Assembly (NCBI RefSeq): GCF_020740795.1
Contig: NC_067312.1
Coordinates: forward strand, 47,749,905-47,813,904
Length of the DNA stretch: 64,000 nt
Direction of reading: 5' to 3'
Source of the DNA: Apus apus
Lineage: Eukaryota; Chordata; Aves; Apodiformes; Apodidae
This document shows positions 1 through 9,400 of this stretch, piece by piece (within the stretch, counting starts at the first letter, position 1; each line of letters opens with the position of its first letter). The notes beneath the pieces were generated by a model. That model was not told the origin of the DNA and made no database searches. It saw nothing but the letters and a program-made list of their open reading frames with translations. The position numbers and the translations under genes are program-made.

Positions 1-2590
1 GGAGATCCTGAAAATAAAAGGGGGAAAAGATGTCAGAATTAAACAAAAAGGTGCCCAGGAGTCTTCATAATAAATCCAGATTAGATAAATACTAGCTTTC
101 CTGACTGTGAAAATGACCTCTAGTGATGGAAGACTGCTACTCTATAATAACTTGCAGAGCTATTGTAAAGAACAAAACTTACTGCTAAGACAGGAAAGGA
201 TAGCAAACCAAAAAGTAGCAAATGTGGGAATTAGGAAAGCTATCAGACCTTATTTTACTGTCCTGTCATGGGATGTACTTTCCTATATGGTGCTTTATGA
301 AAAAGAGCAGGAGTTGCCTTCCTCACTACTTTTAAAGCTACTCTGAAAACTGAAAGGCTGAACTTGACAACAACATTTCTGTTGTTAGAAAACCTGTATC
401 GAAGAGGGGCCACAGAGTTATTTGCCTAGGTCTAGTTCACACAAGGAAAGATTTCCTTCCTCCAAGAGAGCACTGAGTCCCAAAATCCTTATCCAAAATA
501 GCAGTTACAAATATGTACAGAATACAAATGCTCATTAACTAAAGACAGACCAGTGTGTTTTAAACCATTTTAAGATGCTAATTTATTGATAAAAGATACA
601 TAATACTGGATGTAGATGACCATATTCTACATAGCTAAAAGGTGTGAAGAGCCCAGCTATTTTCTATTATGATTTGTGTAAGTTACATGATACCAAAGAT
701 AATTCCAAATTACAAGCTTCAACATTTCCATTATCATTATTAGTGTATGAAACTTGCATTTCTTTAACCAAAAGGTGTATGTGAAAATCTTTGCCTATGA
801 ATGACACAATGCTTCATGCCGTGCCCTGTTTTTCAGACCAGCAGGCAAAATGAGCAGTGTCCCCAGCCAAGGAATCCTGTCAGCACTATGGGACCACGCC
901 CTGATCCTCCTCGTGCTCAGGCAGCATCACAGCAGCCTCTTCCCAGCCACGCGTGGGTGCAAGGCCGGCAGGGAAGGCTCCCCTGCTCCCCCTCCTGGGA
1001 GGTTCGAAGTTCAGCTGCTGCCGTTCCTCACAAAGTAAACAGCCTGCTCTCCGCTCCAGAAACGAAGGACAGCCGAGCTGGACGGATTCTGTGGATTCTG
1101 CAGATGAAGGCAGGAACTGCGATCGGGCAGAGCTCATTCCCCAGCTGTCCGCAGAAGACAGCCCCACTGGAGCAGAGAGACAGCCATTCCTGCTCTCCTT
1201 TGCTGGGGAAGCTCAGGAGGCCTCTGTCCCATGCCAAGACGTAATCCTGCCCCATTGCAACCTCTTCCCTCAGACTTTCTACGCCTGAAGCATCCCGGTA
1301 TGCAGGCTCCCTTTTCTCCAGATGCACCAGCATGGACTGGGTTCCGCAGCAATGCCACACCACTTTGTACAGCACCTGCAATGTGTTCCCAACTCACCCA
1401 CCCCAAACAAGATGACTGCCAACAGCAACAGTGTTACCAACAGTGAATAGGGCTGCGAACTAATGCATGAAGGAGCGCAGTGGAGATAGCAACGTGTATT
1501 CACTGCGTCCTGCCGGAATGGCATCTGGCATTTTTAGTAACACTACTAAACAAGAATGAAAGGAAACCACTCTAAACAAGGTGGATGAAGGCAGGGTTTC
1601 TGAATGCAGTTTTCAGAGATCTGAAAACACAAACCCAGTTTTGCACCAGAAGAGGCAAAACTGTACTGAAGGAGAAACACCAGCAGCTTGTAAAACTCAT
1701 GGCAGTGGAACAGATCCTTATGAATGCTTCTCAACACATCAATCATACTGACTCCCACACCACACCACCATTCCATCTTCCATGCACTTTCAGACAGACA
1801 TCAGTCCACACTGCATAGTCCATACAGGGGCCCCAAGATCCCCGACTTTCTGGAAAAATGATTTAGTCCTAGTTTTTGTGACAGATGGAGTTGATAGTCT
1901 CAGGATGAAAAAAAAACCGCCAGTTTTGACAGGCAGCAGATACCGATGCCCCTTGTGGTTGGAGAAGATGCTGTTCTGGAATTAAGGTAGCACTGAAATG
2001 AAAGGCAATGTGTAAATGCACCTCTATTTACTTTGTTCTGCTCGTCTCATTGTACCTTAGTATTTGTATTTTTGGGTCTACTTCCTCATAAGCAAAGCAA
2101 AGAGAAGGGAGAGTGTAACAGGAAGACAGGACGTCAGCACGGTACTTTTATTTCAATTAAAACACATTTCATCCTCTTACTAACAGATTGTAAATAACTT
2201 TTTACTAGTTGGCGGATCTTACTGAAGTATCAAACAATTATACTGGTATCTACTGTGTACCGGTATACATAACAGGCATCCTCATAGGTCAGTGTCTTAA
2301 ACCTGTGCACAAAAACCCCAGGCGAGAAGCTGAGCTGAATGAGATCAAAATCGGTGGGAGATGGGGTAAGTGGAAAGTTGCAATACTGAAGGCAAAGCAA
2401 AACAGTACTTACATGGTCGCAGTACACCACTGAGTTAGCTTTGCTCTTCCTGAGGGTACTAACACAGTGAAACCAGTTTAGATTTCATTAAGAACAAAGT
2501 CGATCCCATATTAAGCATACTCCTGCCTACTTTTCGGAAAGCGGCTCTGCCCTCACTTGAATCAGTGGCAAGTTTGGATTCACACGACTC
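1..2590. other. Upstream intergenic DNA, no supported gene
   Basis: Mostly AT-rich sequence with a moderately GC-rich patch near 830-1290. Several open frames cross that patch on both strands, but none shows a recognisable domain, repeat family or convincing exon boundary, and overlapping frames on opposite strands are equally open, as expected from base composition. I see no CR1 or LTR signature here. It could hold distal GAS1 regulatory DNA or part of a divergent non-coding transcript, but nothing in the sequence shows that. Confidence 0.6.
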
Positions 2591-2596
2591 AGGCTA

Positions 2597-2775
2597 GTGA
2601 TTTTTCCTTTTTCTTTTCCCTCTTTTTCCTTTTCCCTCTTTTTCCTTTCCTTTCCTTTCCTTTCCTTTCCTTTCCTTTCCTTTCCTTTCCTTTCCTTTCC
2701 TTTCCTTTCCTTTCCTTTCCTTTCCTTTCCTTTCCTTTCCTTTCCTTCTTTATTCTCCTCTCCTCCTTTTCCCCC
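2597..2775. repeat. Polypyrimidine tract with (TTTCC)21 microsatellite
   Basis: The + strand is almost purely T and C here. From 2641 to 2745 it is 21 uninterrupted perfect copies of the pentamer TTTCC, flanked by degenerate TTTTTCC and CTCCT runs. The opposite strand is therefore a long purine (GGAAA) tract. The long lysine/glutamate or phenylalanine/serine/proline frames that cross it are artefacts of the repeat. It lies about 0.5 kb upstream of the GAS1 promoter elements, and homopurine tracts of this kind can form triplex DNA (known property of such tracts; not shown here). Confidence 0.97.
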
Positions 2776-3072
2776 TGCCTGTACACGCCTGCACAAGCAG
2801 CAGGCAGACAGACCTACGCCGCCTGCCCTTCTGCCTCGGCAGCGGGACGGGGCTGCTGGAGACCCCGCAGCCGCCCGGCCAGCTCCGTGGCGCCCATCGC
2901 GCCGCCGCCGCGCCGCCTTAACGGGAGGAGGGGCTCCTCGGGGGGCTGTCACTCTCCTTAAGCCTTTCCTTTCAAGCTTTGAATGTGAGCTGCGCTCCTG
3001 CCCCCATCTCTCCTTCCCTCCCTCCAGCAGATCGTAAAAAGAGGAGGGGAAAAAAAAGTTTCAACAGGATGG

Positions 3073-3077
3073 ACCAA
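3073..3077 (+). promoter_or_regulatory. CCAAT box (candidate NF-Y site)
   Basis: A CCAAT pentamer in the context GGACCAATGG lies inside the CpG island, about 230 bp upstream of the TATA-like element. NF-Y commonly binds CCAAT in promoters; its use here is inferred from position only. Confidence 0.45.
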
Positions 3078-3192
3078 TGGCAAGTGGCGAGTCAGGGTAA
3101 GGGGGCCGAGCGAAGGGAAAAAAAAGTGGAGAAAAGGAGAAAGAGAGCGAGAGAGCGCAGGCTGGGAGGATATGTAAAAGAAGAAGCGCTGC

Positions 3193-3240
3193 TTTTTTTT
3201 TTCTTTTCTTTTTTTTTTTTGTTTTTTTTTTGTTTGTTTG
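3193..3240. repeat. T-rich low-complexity tract in promoter
   Basis: A run of T broken only by single C or G bases, directly following a purine-rich (GA) stretch at about 3110-3165. Together they give a sharp strand switch in purine content between the CCAAT and TATA-like elements. Homopolymer length may be unreliable in an assembly. Confidence 0.9.
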
Positions 3241-3305
3241 CTTTTCCATGCATGCATAATGACGCCTAATCAGAGCACGTTGCTGCTGCTCGGAGAGCAC
3301 TTTTT

Positions 3306-3314
3306 TATTTAAAG
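3306..3314 (+). promoter_or_regulatory. TATA-like element (TATTTAAAG)
   Basis: TATTTAAAG follows a T run and sits in otherwise GC-rich DNA. If used, transcription would begin near 3335-3345 and give a leader of about 730 nt before the GAS1 start codon. From memory the human mRNA has a shorter leader, so the main start site may be further downstream. It is a candidate only. Confidence 0.4.
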
Positions 3315-3558
3315 CCTTGCAAAGGAAAAAAAGATCTACAGACAGATCAGCAGAGCAGCTTGCAGGGCTTGTTGACAACAGAAGCAGCATCAGTCGCCCG
3401 GAGAGAAACAGACCCAGAAGGCTGCCTCTTCTCCTTTCCCTGTGCTATCTTCTTTTTAGCGGAGAGAGACATTTCTTCTCCACGCCACCCGAAAGAGCAA
3501 CCAGTACCGAGAGGGAGCAAGCGGAGCTGGGACTGTGAACGGGATCGGAGTGGCTGGC

Positions 3559-3648
3559 ATGTTCAGAGATGCCGCCAGCGGAGAGTTAAAAGCTCCCGAG
3601 GAGGCGGCAGCACCAACTGGCCGTTTATTTTATGCAAAAAAAAAATAA
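3559..3648 (+). other. uORF 1 in GAS1 leader (29 codons)
   Basis: An ATG at 3559 with G at -3 opens a 29-codon frame ending in three lysine codons and a TAA at 3646-3648. It is closed well before the GAS1 start. It matters only if transcription begins upstream of 3559, as the TATA-like element suggests. No known domain is present, and the presumed role is to slow scanning ribosomes (inference). Confidence 0.35.
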
Positions 3649-3700
3649 TAATTAAAAAAATAATAATAAACGGAACTGCATTAGGAGGAAGGACGGCACC

Positions 3701-3778
3701 ATGACCTCTCCCGGCGCAGCCTGCAAGTTCCTCAGCGTGCTCCGAAGCCGCTCTCCTCCGAGCCCCCGTTTGCACTGA
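3701..3778 (+). other. uORF 2 in GAS1 leader, strong Kozak context (25 codons)
   Basis: An ATG at 3701 lies in the context GCACCATGA, with A at -3 and CC at -2/-1, which is close to the vertebrate optimum. The frame runs 25 codons to TGA at 3776-3778. It ends 293 nt before the GAS1 ATG, far enough for reinitiation. Of the upstream ATGs it has the best context, so ribosomes scanning from a 5' start should translate it. Translation is inferred, not shown. Confidence 0.4.
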
Positions 3779-3928
3779 TTCTTCCCACCTCTCCGGGCGC
3801 CTTCGCCGCCGTCGCCAAGCCAGGAGCAGGGTGGGGGGCACGGGACGGCCCCGGGCGCCTGCTTCGTACCGCGACCCTGCCGGTTGCAGCTACGGGGGGC
3901 TGGAGGGCCCCGGAGCCGACGCGGATTG

Positions 3929-4210
3929 ATGCGAGGAGACCTCATGTACACGGCCGGCAGGAGTTTTGCAAACTTTTCCACAGGCGGCAGCTCCTTCTCC
4001 TCCTCTTCCTCATCGTCTACCAGCGCCTCTCCCCCGCTCGCCTGCAGCAGCAGACGCCGCCGCCGCCCGCGATGGTGGCCTCCTCGCCCGCTCGGCACGG
4101 AGGCGGCGCTGGGGGCCGCTGGCCGCGGCCGGCCGTCTGGCTGTGGCTGGCAGCGGCGCTGGGCGCCGTGTGGCCGTCGTGGGGCTCGCTGGTGCAGGGC
4201 CGGCGGCTGA
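3929..4210 (+). other. uORF 3 overlapping the GAS1 start (93 codons)
   Basis: In-frame ATGs at 3929 and 3944, both in weak context (pyrimidine at -3), open a frame that passes the GAS1 ATG at 4072 in a different phase and stops at TGA 4208-4210. A ribosome using it could not then start at 4072, so it would repress GAS1. The weak contexts suggest leaky scanning. The serine-rich and arginine-rich composition reflects TCC and CGC runs, and no domain is recognised. Confidence 0.35.
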
Positions 4211-5028
4211 TCTGCTGGCAGGCGGTGCTGGCTTGCCAGGGGGAGGCCGACTGCAGCTACGCTTACAACCAGTACGCCGAGGCGTGCGCGCCGGTGCTCC
4301 TGCAGCAGCCGCCGGCGGGAGGCGGCGGGGACGGGCCGGCGGCCGCTGCAGGCTCCGCTGCCTCCTCCAGGCGGCGATGCCCCAGCCACTGCATCGCGGC
4401 CCTCATCCAGCTCAACCACACCCGGCGCGGCCCGGCGCTGGAGGACTGCGACTGCGCGCAGGACGAGAACTGCCGCGCCACCAAGCACGCCATCGAGCCC
4501 TGCCTGCCCCGCACCAGCAGCCCGGCGGCCGGCGGCCCGGGCCCCGGCATCATGGGCTGCACGGAGGCGCGGCGGCGCTGCGACTGGGACAGCCGCTGCA
4601 GCCTGGCTCTCAACCGCTACATGACCTACTGCGGGAAGCTGTTCAACGGCCTGCGCTGCACGCCCGAGTGCCGCGCCGTCATCGAGGACATGCTGGCCGT
4701 GCCTAAGGCCGTGCTGCTGAACGACTGCGTCTGCGACGGGCTGGAGCGGCCCATCTGCGAGTCGGTCAAGGAGAACATGGCCCGCCTCTGCTTCGGCGCG
4801 GACATGGGCGGCAACGGCGCCGGCAGCAGCGGCGGCTCGGACAGCGGCCTGGAGGAGTACTACGACGAGGACTACGACGAGGAGCCGAGCCAGAGGGGGA
4901 GGGACGACGTGGAGGACAATGCGGGCTCTGAGCCCGGCTTCCCCGTGCAGAGGGGTAGCGCCGGCCGGCCCGCCGCCGCGGCTTGGCCGCTGCTGGCCTC
5001 CATCTTGCCGCTGCTGCAGCGGCTCTAG
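4072..5028 (+). CDS. GAS1: Growth arrest-specific protein 1, GPI-anchored Hedgehog co-receptor
   Basis: The 318-codon frame is uninterrupted and intronless, as in other vertebrates. The ATG has a strong Kozak context (G at -3, G at +4). Visible features, in order, are a hydrophobic signal segment at about residues 21-39; a first cysteine-rich GFRalpha-like domain with ten Cys (48, 55, 61, 72, 103, 107, 126, 128, 134, 144) and an N-glycosylation site at N115; and a second with ten Cys at 163-240. A glycine/serine linker and acidic stretch (about 257-271) follow, then a hydrophobic C-terminal tail (about 305-318) typical of a GPI signal, with the cleavage site probably near G295/S296. Diagnostic blocks such as CSYAYNQYAEACAPVL and LNDCVCDGLERPICESVKEN are almost the same as mammalian GAS1. 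Known role: it binds Hedgehog ligands with PTCH1 at the cell surface, promotes SHH signalling, and was first described as blocking S-phase entry. It is slightly shorter than human GAS1 (about 345 aa), mainly in the acidic linker. Confidence 0.97.
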   Translation: MVASSPARHGGGAGGRWPRPAVWLWLAAALGAVWPSWGSLVQGRRLICWQAVLACQGEADCSYAYNQYAEACAPVLLQQPPAGGGGDGPAAAAGSAASSRRRCPSHCIAALIQLNHTRRGPALEDCDCAQDENCRATKHAIEPCLPRTSSPAAGGPGPGIMGCTEARRRCDWDSRCSLALNRYMTYCGKLFNGLRCTPECRAVIEDMLAVPKAVLLNDCVCDGLERPICESVKENMARLCFGADMGGNGAGSSGGSDSGLEEYYDEDYDEEPSQRGRDDVEDNAGSEPGFPVQRGSAGRPAAAAWPLLASILPLLQRL

Positions 5029-6460
5029 CGCTTCTCCCTCCTTGTTTCCTTCCTTCCTTCCCCCTTCGCCGGGCCGGGCCCGGCCCTCGGTGCCGGCCGC
5101 CGCTGGCCTCCTGGCGGGCCCGCCCGCGGCGCTGGGGGCCCGGCCCCTCCGGGCCATGCCGTTTTAAACGCTCCGACCGTTACTTCTCCAGCTGTTACAG
5201 CGGGCGTCGTTGTCCTCCCGCCCGCCTCGCTGCTGCTCCCGCCTCGCTGCTGCTCCCGCGGCTCCGCCAGGGCGTCTGCACCCCCTGCCCCCGCTGCTGC
5301 CCGCAGCACCCGCCCGCACCCCTCCCTGGGCCGGGCCTGGCCTCGCCTCCCCGGGCAGCCTTGGCCCGGCGAAGCGGCGGCGGCCGGAGCGGAGCGGGCG
5401 CGGGCCGCTCGTTGTGCGAGTGCGGGTCTCGAGTGTGCACTATGCAATTCCTGCTGCCCTGCCTTGGAGTCAGCAGGGCGAGCTACCAGAGACTGCTGCG
5501 GGGCCGCGGTGGGCTGCCCGCTGCCGCCAGCCGCCCCCGGAGAAACTGGGAGTGATGGCGAGCTCATAGGGGATATTTTTTAAGCATTTTGAGATGAAGG
5601 TTAGAAGGAGTCGAGCTATCCAAACCTGCTGCCACAGCTATTGCCGTATTGGTTAGTCAACAACCTGGTTATCAGTCGCTGAGTCTCGCTGTGATGCAGT
5701 GGTGCCTGAACCGGTGTTACGTGGCATCTGCCGTTAATTAAATCTAAGGAAATAGCAGACTTGAGTGAATTCTGTGGTTTACAGTACTCCCTCTTGCACA
5801 CACATCTTCTCTAGAACAAAAGCATGCCAGCAGCCTCTCGTTCACCTTAGCCTAGCGACACGGAGTTGTTGGCTGTACTGAACAATGCAACTTTTGTTTT
5901 AAAAGAGCTCTGCACTGCCATCTTTAAAAGACACTTTTAAACTCGAGAACGTGTATATACAAATATCCTGAAAAGTTATATTGTCTCTCATATCAGGGTG
6001 CTGACCTCTGGTAAATCTTATATTAAAAAAAAAATGTATTTAAAACTGGGATTTGTTACCAGTTGCTCTTCTTTGTATATAGAATTTTATAAATTGTATG
6101 CTTTGGGGATAATTTATTTAAAGAATAATAATAAAAGTTTAAAACCACATCCTATTTTCCAGGTAATTGCATTTGCTATTCATTTCTGGAAAGGTACAGT
6201 ATTCATTTTATGTTTAAAGGGATACCAGCAGCAGTGATTCAGTGAAGTATTCTCTAGAACATCAAATGTACAGTGTATTTTATAGAGTGGAAGTTAACTT
6301 TCTTACTTGGAGAGACTGTATGAACGTTGTCGAATTGTATAAACGCATTTCTGAGCTGCCTTAAACTTTGTATTTTTATAGAAGGCATAAAAAAGGCCTG
6401 TGTTTTAAATATGTATGGCTTTTTTGTATTTTCTAAATGTGTAAATTAGTAAAGAAAGAG
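5029..6460 (+). other. GAS1: GAS1 3' untranslated region (3' end approximate)
   Basis: After the TAG stop the sequence is GC-rich to about 5560, then becomes AU-rich with repeated ATTTA-type motifs around 6040-6120, a pattern typical of unstable growth-regulated mRNAs. The end is not certain. Candidate polyadenylation hexamers are AATAAA at 6130-6135 and AGTAAA at 6448-6453, with further AATAAA copies at 7206, 7439 and 7542. A UTR of about 1.4 kb would match the human transcript length from memory. No long open frame exists here. Confidence 0.6.
6130..6135 (+). terminator. Candidate polyadenylation signal AATAAA
   Basis: This is the first canonical AATAAA downstream of the GAS1 stop codon, within an AT-rich stretch and about 1.1 kb after the stop. 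It may act alone or as a proximal alternative to later signals near 6448 (AGTAAA) and 7206 (AATAAA). Confidence 0.35.
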
Positions 6461-6499
6461 CTTTAAATAATGGATGTAGTGAAAATGTTTTCCAGGGAC

Positions 6500-9400
6500 A
6501 CTTGAACTCTCAGCACCCTCGGTTGGAGGGGGGGAGGGAGCGAACCACAGAATTACAAACCAAAACCAAAACCACAAAATTTTCTGTCTGCCTGTAATAC
6601 TTTACATATATGTAAATTACTGCTATTCTTACTTTAATTAATAATTACATGCAAGAAGTAAATACAGCTTTGAAAGTACTACTTTAAAAGAGTGGTTGAT
6701 TTAAGAATGCGTTGGCATGGCAACTTGGCAGTGGCAGAAGAGGGTGAAGCAATTCAAGGACGCTTCTCCTGTATGTATGTGGAATTACTAGTGTGCTGTG
6801 CTTTCTGTGAAGTGGAGGCACGTTGCTGCCACTGACATTCTTAGAAGTGCTCCTAGGCGTGCAAACAAGTAAACGGTGACAAATGCATCAGATGGAGGTG
6901 GCAAGCATTTCAAACAAAGCAACGGCGCGCACGTCAAGGGGGCTGCCTCAAAACCCATGAAAGTTGGCCATTCAGCCTGCCTTCTCCCACAGCGAAGAAT
7001 GCAAAAGTAAACACAGCGGAGGAATCAGCAATTACTAGATCATGTGTAATACTGTCCTTAGGAGTTGCTTTGCATCGTGCTCAAGCCTGGTTTGCTGCCA
7101 GAGCTACTGATCTACACTCAAATGCCCTTAGATAAATAATTACACTCTTAAGCTGTGTTGAGTGCGGATACACTTGACCTTGTAAATAGAAATGTTTGCG
7201 GTAGGAATAAACTCCAACATTGGAAAATCTTTTAAACATTAACACAAAAGAGAGAGCTCAGTCCTCTAGGGATTTGACTTTGGACTGCAAGGAGCTAGGC
7301 ACTCAAAAAATATATATAAAAAAAAGGAGGGAGGGGTAGGGGCAAGTTTATTTATCTTCTGTTCATGGTGTTTATTTAAAGCTTTTCATTGTAAATGCCG
7401 TAGTTGGAAGACAAGTCAGAAGTTTAAAAGCTAGCACAAATAAACTTTGACTGAGGGGGCAACAGATTAGCAAAATAGTGTCTATTTCCTCTTACCAGGT
7501 CTCAGCAGAGGACAAATCCACATCTGTCTGTTGTATAAATCAATAAAATTGGAAATCCCTGCTTCTGGGTTAGTTATTTCAATGGCAGATTAATTCTTTA
7601 TTGGTTTAGGCGGTGAATTTTATTAGGTTGACCAGCGATAAACTCACAGACGTGTGTGCATCCACATAACCAACCCCCAAATAGTTGTGATACCAAATGA
7701 GTGTATGAGCACGGTGCACGGCTGTGACCTGAGGTTCATATTTAAAGTAATCTCAACAGTTGAGTAAGCTTATTGCTAAAACAAAGCTGGAAATGTTTCT
7801 TCGGGAATAGGATAGAATAGTGGGGTGAGACTTGTAAGTAGAGTCAACTTTCTTTACGGAGTGCTGAGTTCACAGTTACATATGGATGATCTTAAATATT
7901 TTCTCCAGTTCTTCAGGAGATGCTCAGAAACATACTTTGAGTTTGTCAACAGTTAGCTCCCATAAGGACTATACAACTCTTTGATGAAAAATTAAGTCCC
8001 AGCTAAATTAAGTCCCAGCCTTTAGTTTTCTTCAGTTAGGAGTAAAGACATTAGCACTGGAAAAGGAATAAGAATTTATTGCTACAATAAACTCAAGACT
8101 TGACTTTATGGGCTCCTGTCAAAAGCATCTGTCTTGAGTAAAATAACATTGAGCACTACTAGGCAGGGAGAACTCATCTGTATGCTTCCTTCCCCACAGA
8201 AAGTGGAATGTTTTAATTTAAATAACTGTACAATTAATACACTTGAACTAATTATATCCTATCAGTTCCTCCCCATAAGGAGATAACTCTCTGGAGTTTT
8301 TTGTGTTGTTGGACTAAGCACGGTTTCCAGGAAGAATGGCTCCCTGCATTGGTATGTGTCCCAGCCTACAAAGCCTGTGCAGATGTTGATGTCCATCAAA
8401 TTCATATTTCTTTTGCTTGATTTTGAGACAAATAGAAATTCTTGAAATGTCAAGAGATGTAGCAAGGGCAGCTTTAAGTGAGGAACAGACTTCACTTTCC
8501 CTGTCAGAGGGAGATTTTCCATAGGAAGGAAGTTCTCTCATTTGTGTGGATATTTGGAAGTGCTCCTTGCTAAGGTCCTATCCAGTCAGTCTCTTCCAGG
8601 GGGAGAACAAGCTATCCACCATTTCATGCAAAATAATCCAGTAAATTCTGCTCCCTTTTTATTCCCAGTTACCAGGTTTGAATTATTGGTGACAGTTTAT
8701 TTGTCTTTGGAGGCACTTCAGTGACAAATGTTTAAAGGAGTGTGGGACAATGGTGGAGAACAAGGAGGCAGTTCATTGAACTGACAGTGACCATACAGTA
8801 AATAGAGGGAGATTCAAGCTTCACTGATCACCCAAGCACACAGCAAAGCTTTTGTGTAGAATCACAATGGACATAAAGTAAGGTCTCTGTTTATTTTTAA
8901 CAATATATACCAGTGTATGCAGGCAGGCATACCTCAACTTTCAAAATTGTTACGAAAGGAAGCCTTACAGTGAGGGAAAGCAAAGCTCTTGCTTGGCCAG
9001 GGCTTTCACTGTCACATTGGAAAACATGATGGCTTTTAGTTACAATCTCCTCTCCACTCCTCCTAAGTGCTCTTAGCCTATGAAATCTCTCACTGCAGGC
9101 ATGCATCTATAGAGTGTATCCATGGTGGGGCTGCAAAGGTGACTGCAGACAACTTTGCAGCTGCCGAACAAGAAATATCACCTCACTACAATGCAAAACC
9201 AATACTTGATTTCTGGTTTGTTTTTTCTTCTGAGTGCACTAGAGGAGGGTGAGAGGAACTCCAAAAGAGCCAAGATGCAGGTATGAAAAGTAGTGGAACA
9301 CAAGATCATTACCAGCTGATTCATGGAAAACACTGCTTGAGTGACTGAGTTGCCCTGCACCATCAATGTCACTAAAACAAATTCAGACTTTCGATCGATT

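Larger units (their letters stand above)
2816..5560. promoter_or_regulatory. CpG island over the GAS1 promoter, leader, CDS and early 3' UTR
   Basis: GC content and CpG frequency rise abruptly at about 2816 and stay high until about 5560, in contrast to the AT-rich DNA on either side. The island is interrupted at about 3120-3350 by a purine-rich run followed by a T-rich run. It covers the whole single-exon gene, as is usual for intronless developmental genes. The boundaries are judged by eye. Confidence 0.85.

Noticed and set aside
801-1244. 147-codon ATG-initiated frame upstream of GAS1
   Set aside because: Opposite-strand and other frames in the same patch are equally open, composition is proline/serine-rich, and no domain or splice context supports it.
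2527-2961. 141- and 146-codon frames across the TTTCC repeat
   Set aside because: Their lysine/glutamate or phenylalanine/proline/serine repeats are produced by the pentamer repeat and have no known protein match.
4072-4706. Alternative frames inside the GAS1 CDS (e.g. 246 codons at 3966-4706)
   Set aside because: Poly-alanine/arginine/glycine frames from CpG-rich codons; the frame with 20 regularly spaced cysteines is clearly the gene.
3652-5157. 501-codon open frame antisense to GAS1
   Set aside because: It mirrors the GC-rich GAS1 coding region, with alanine/arginine/proline/glycine-rich composition and no domain, and depends on the codon usage of the sense gene. Treated as a shadow.
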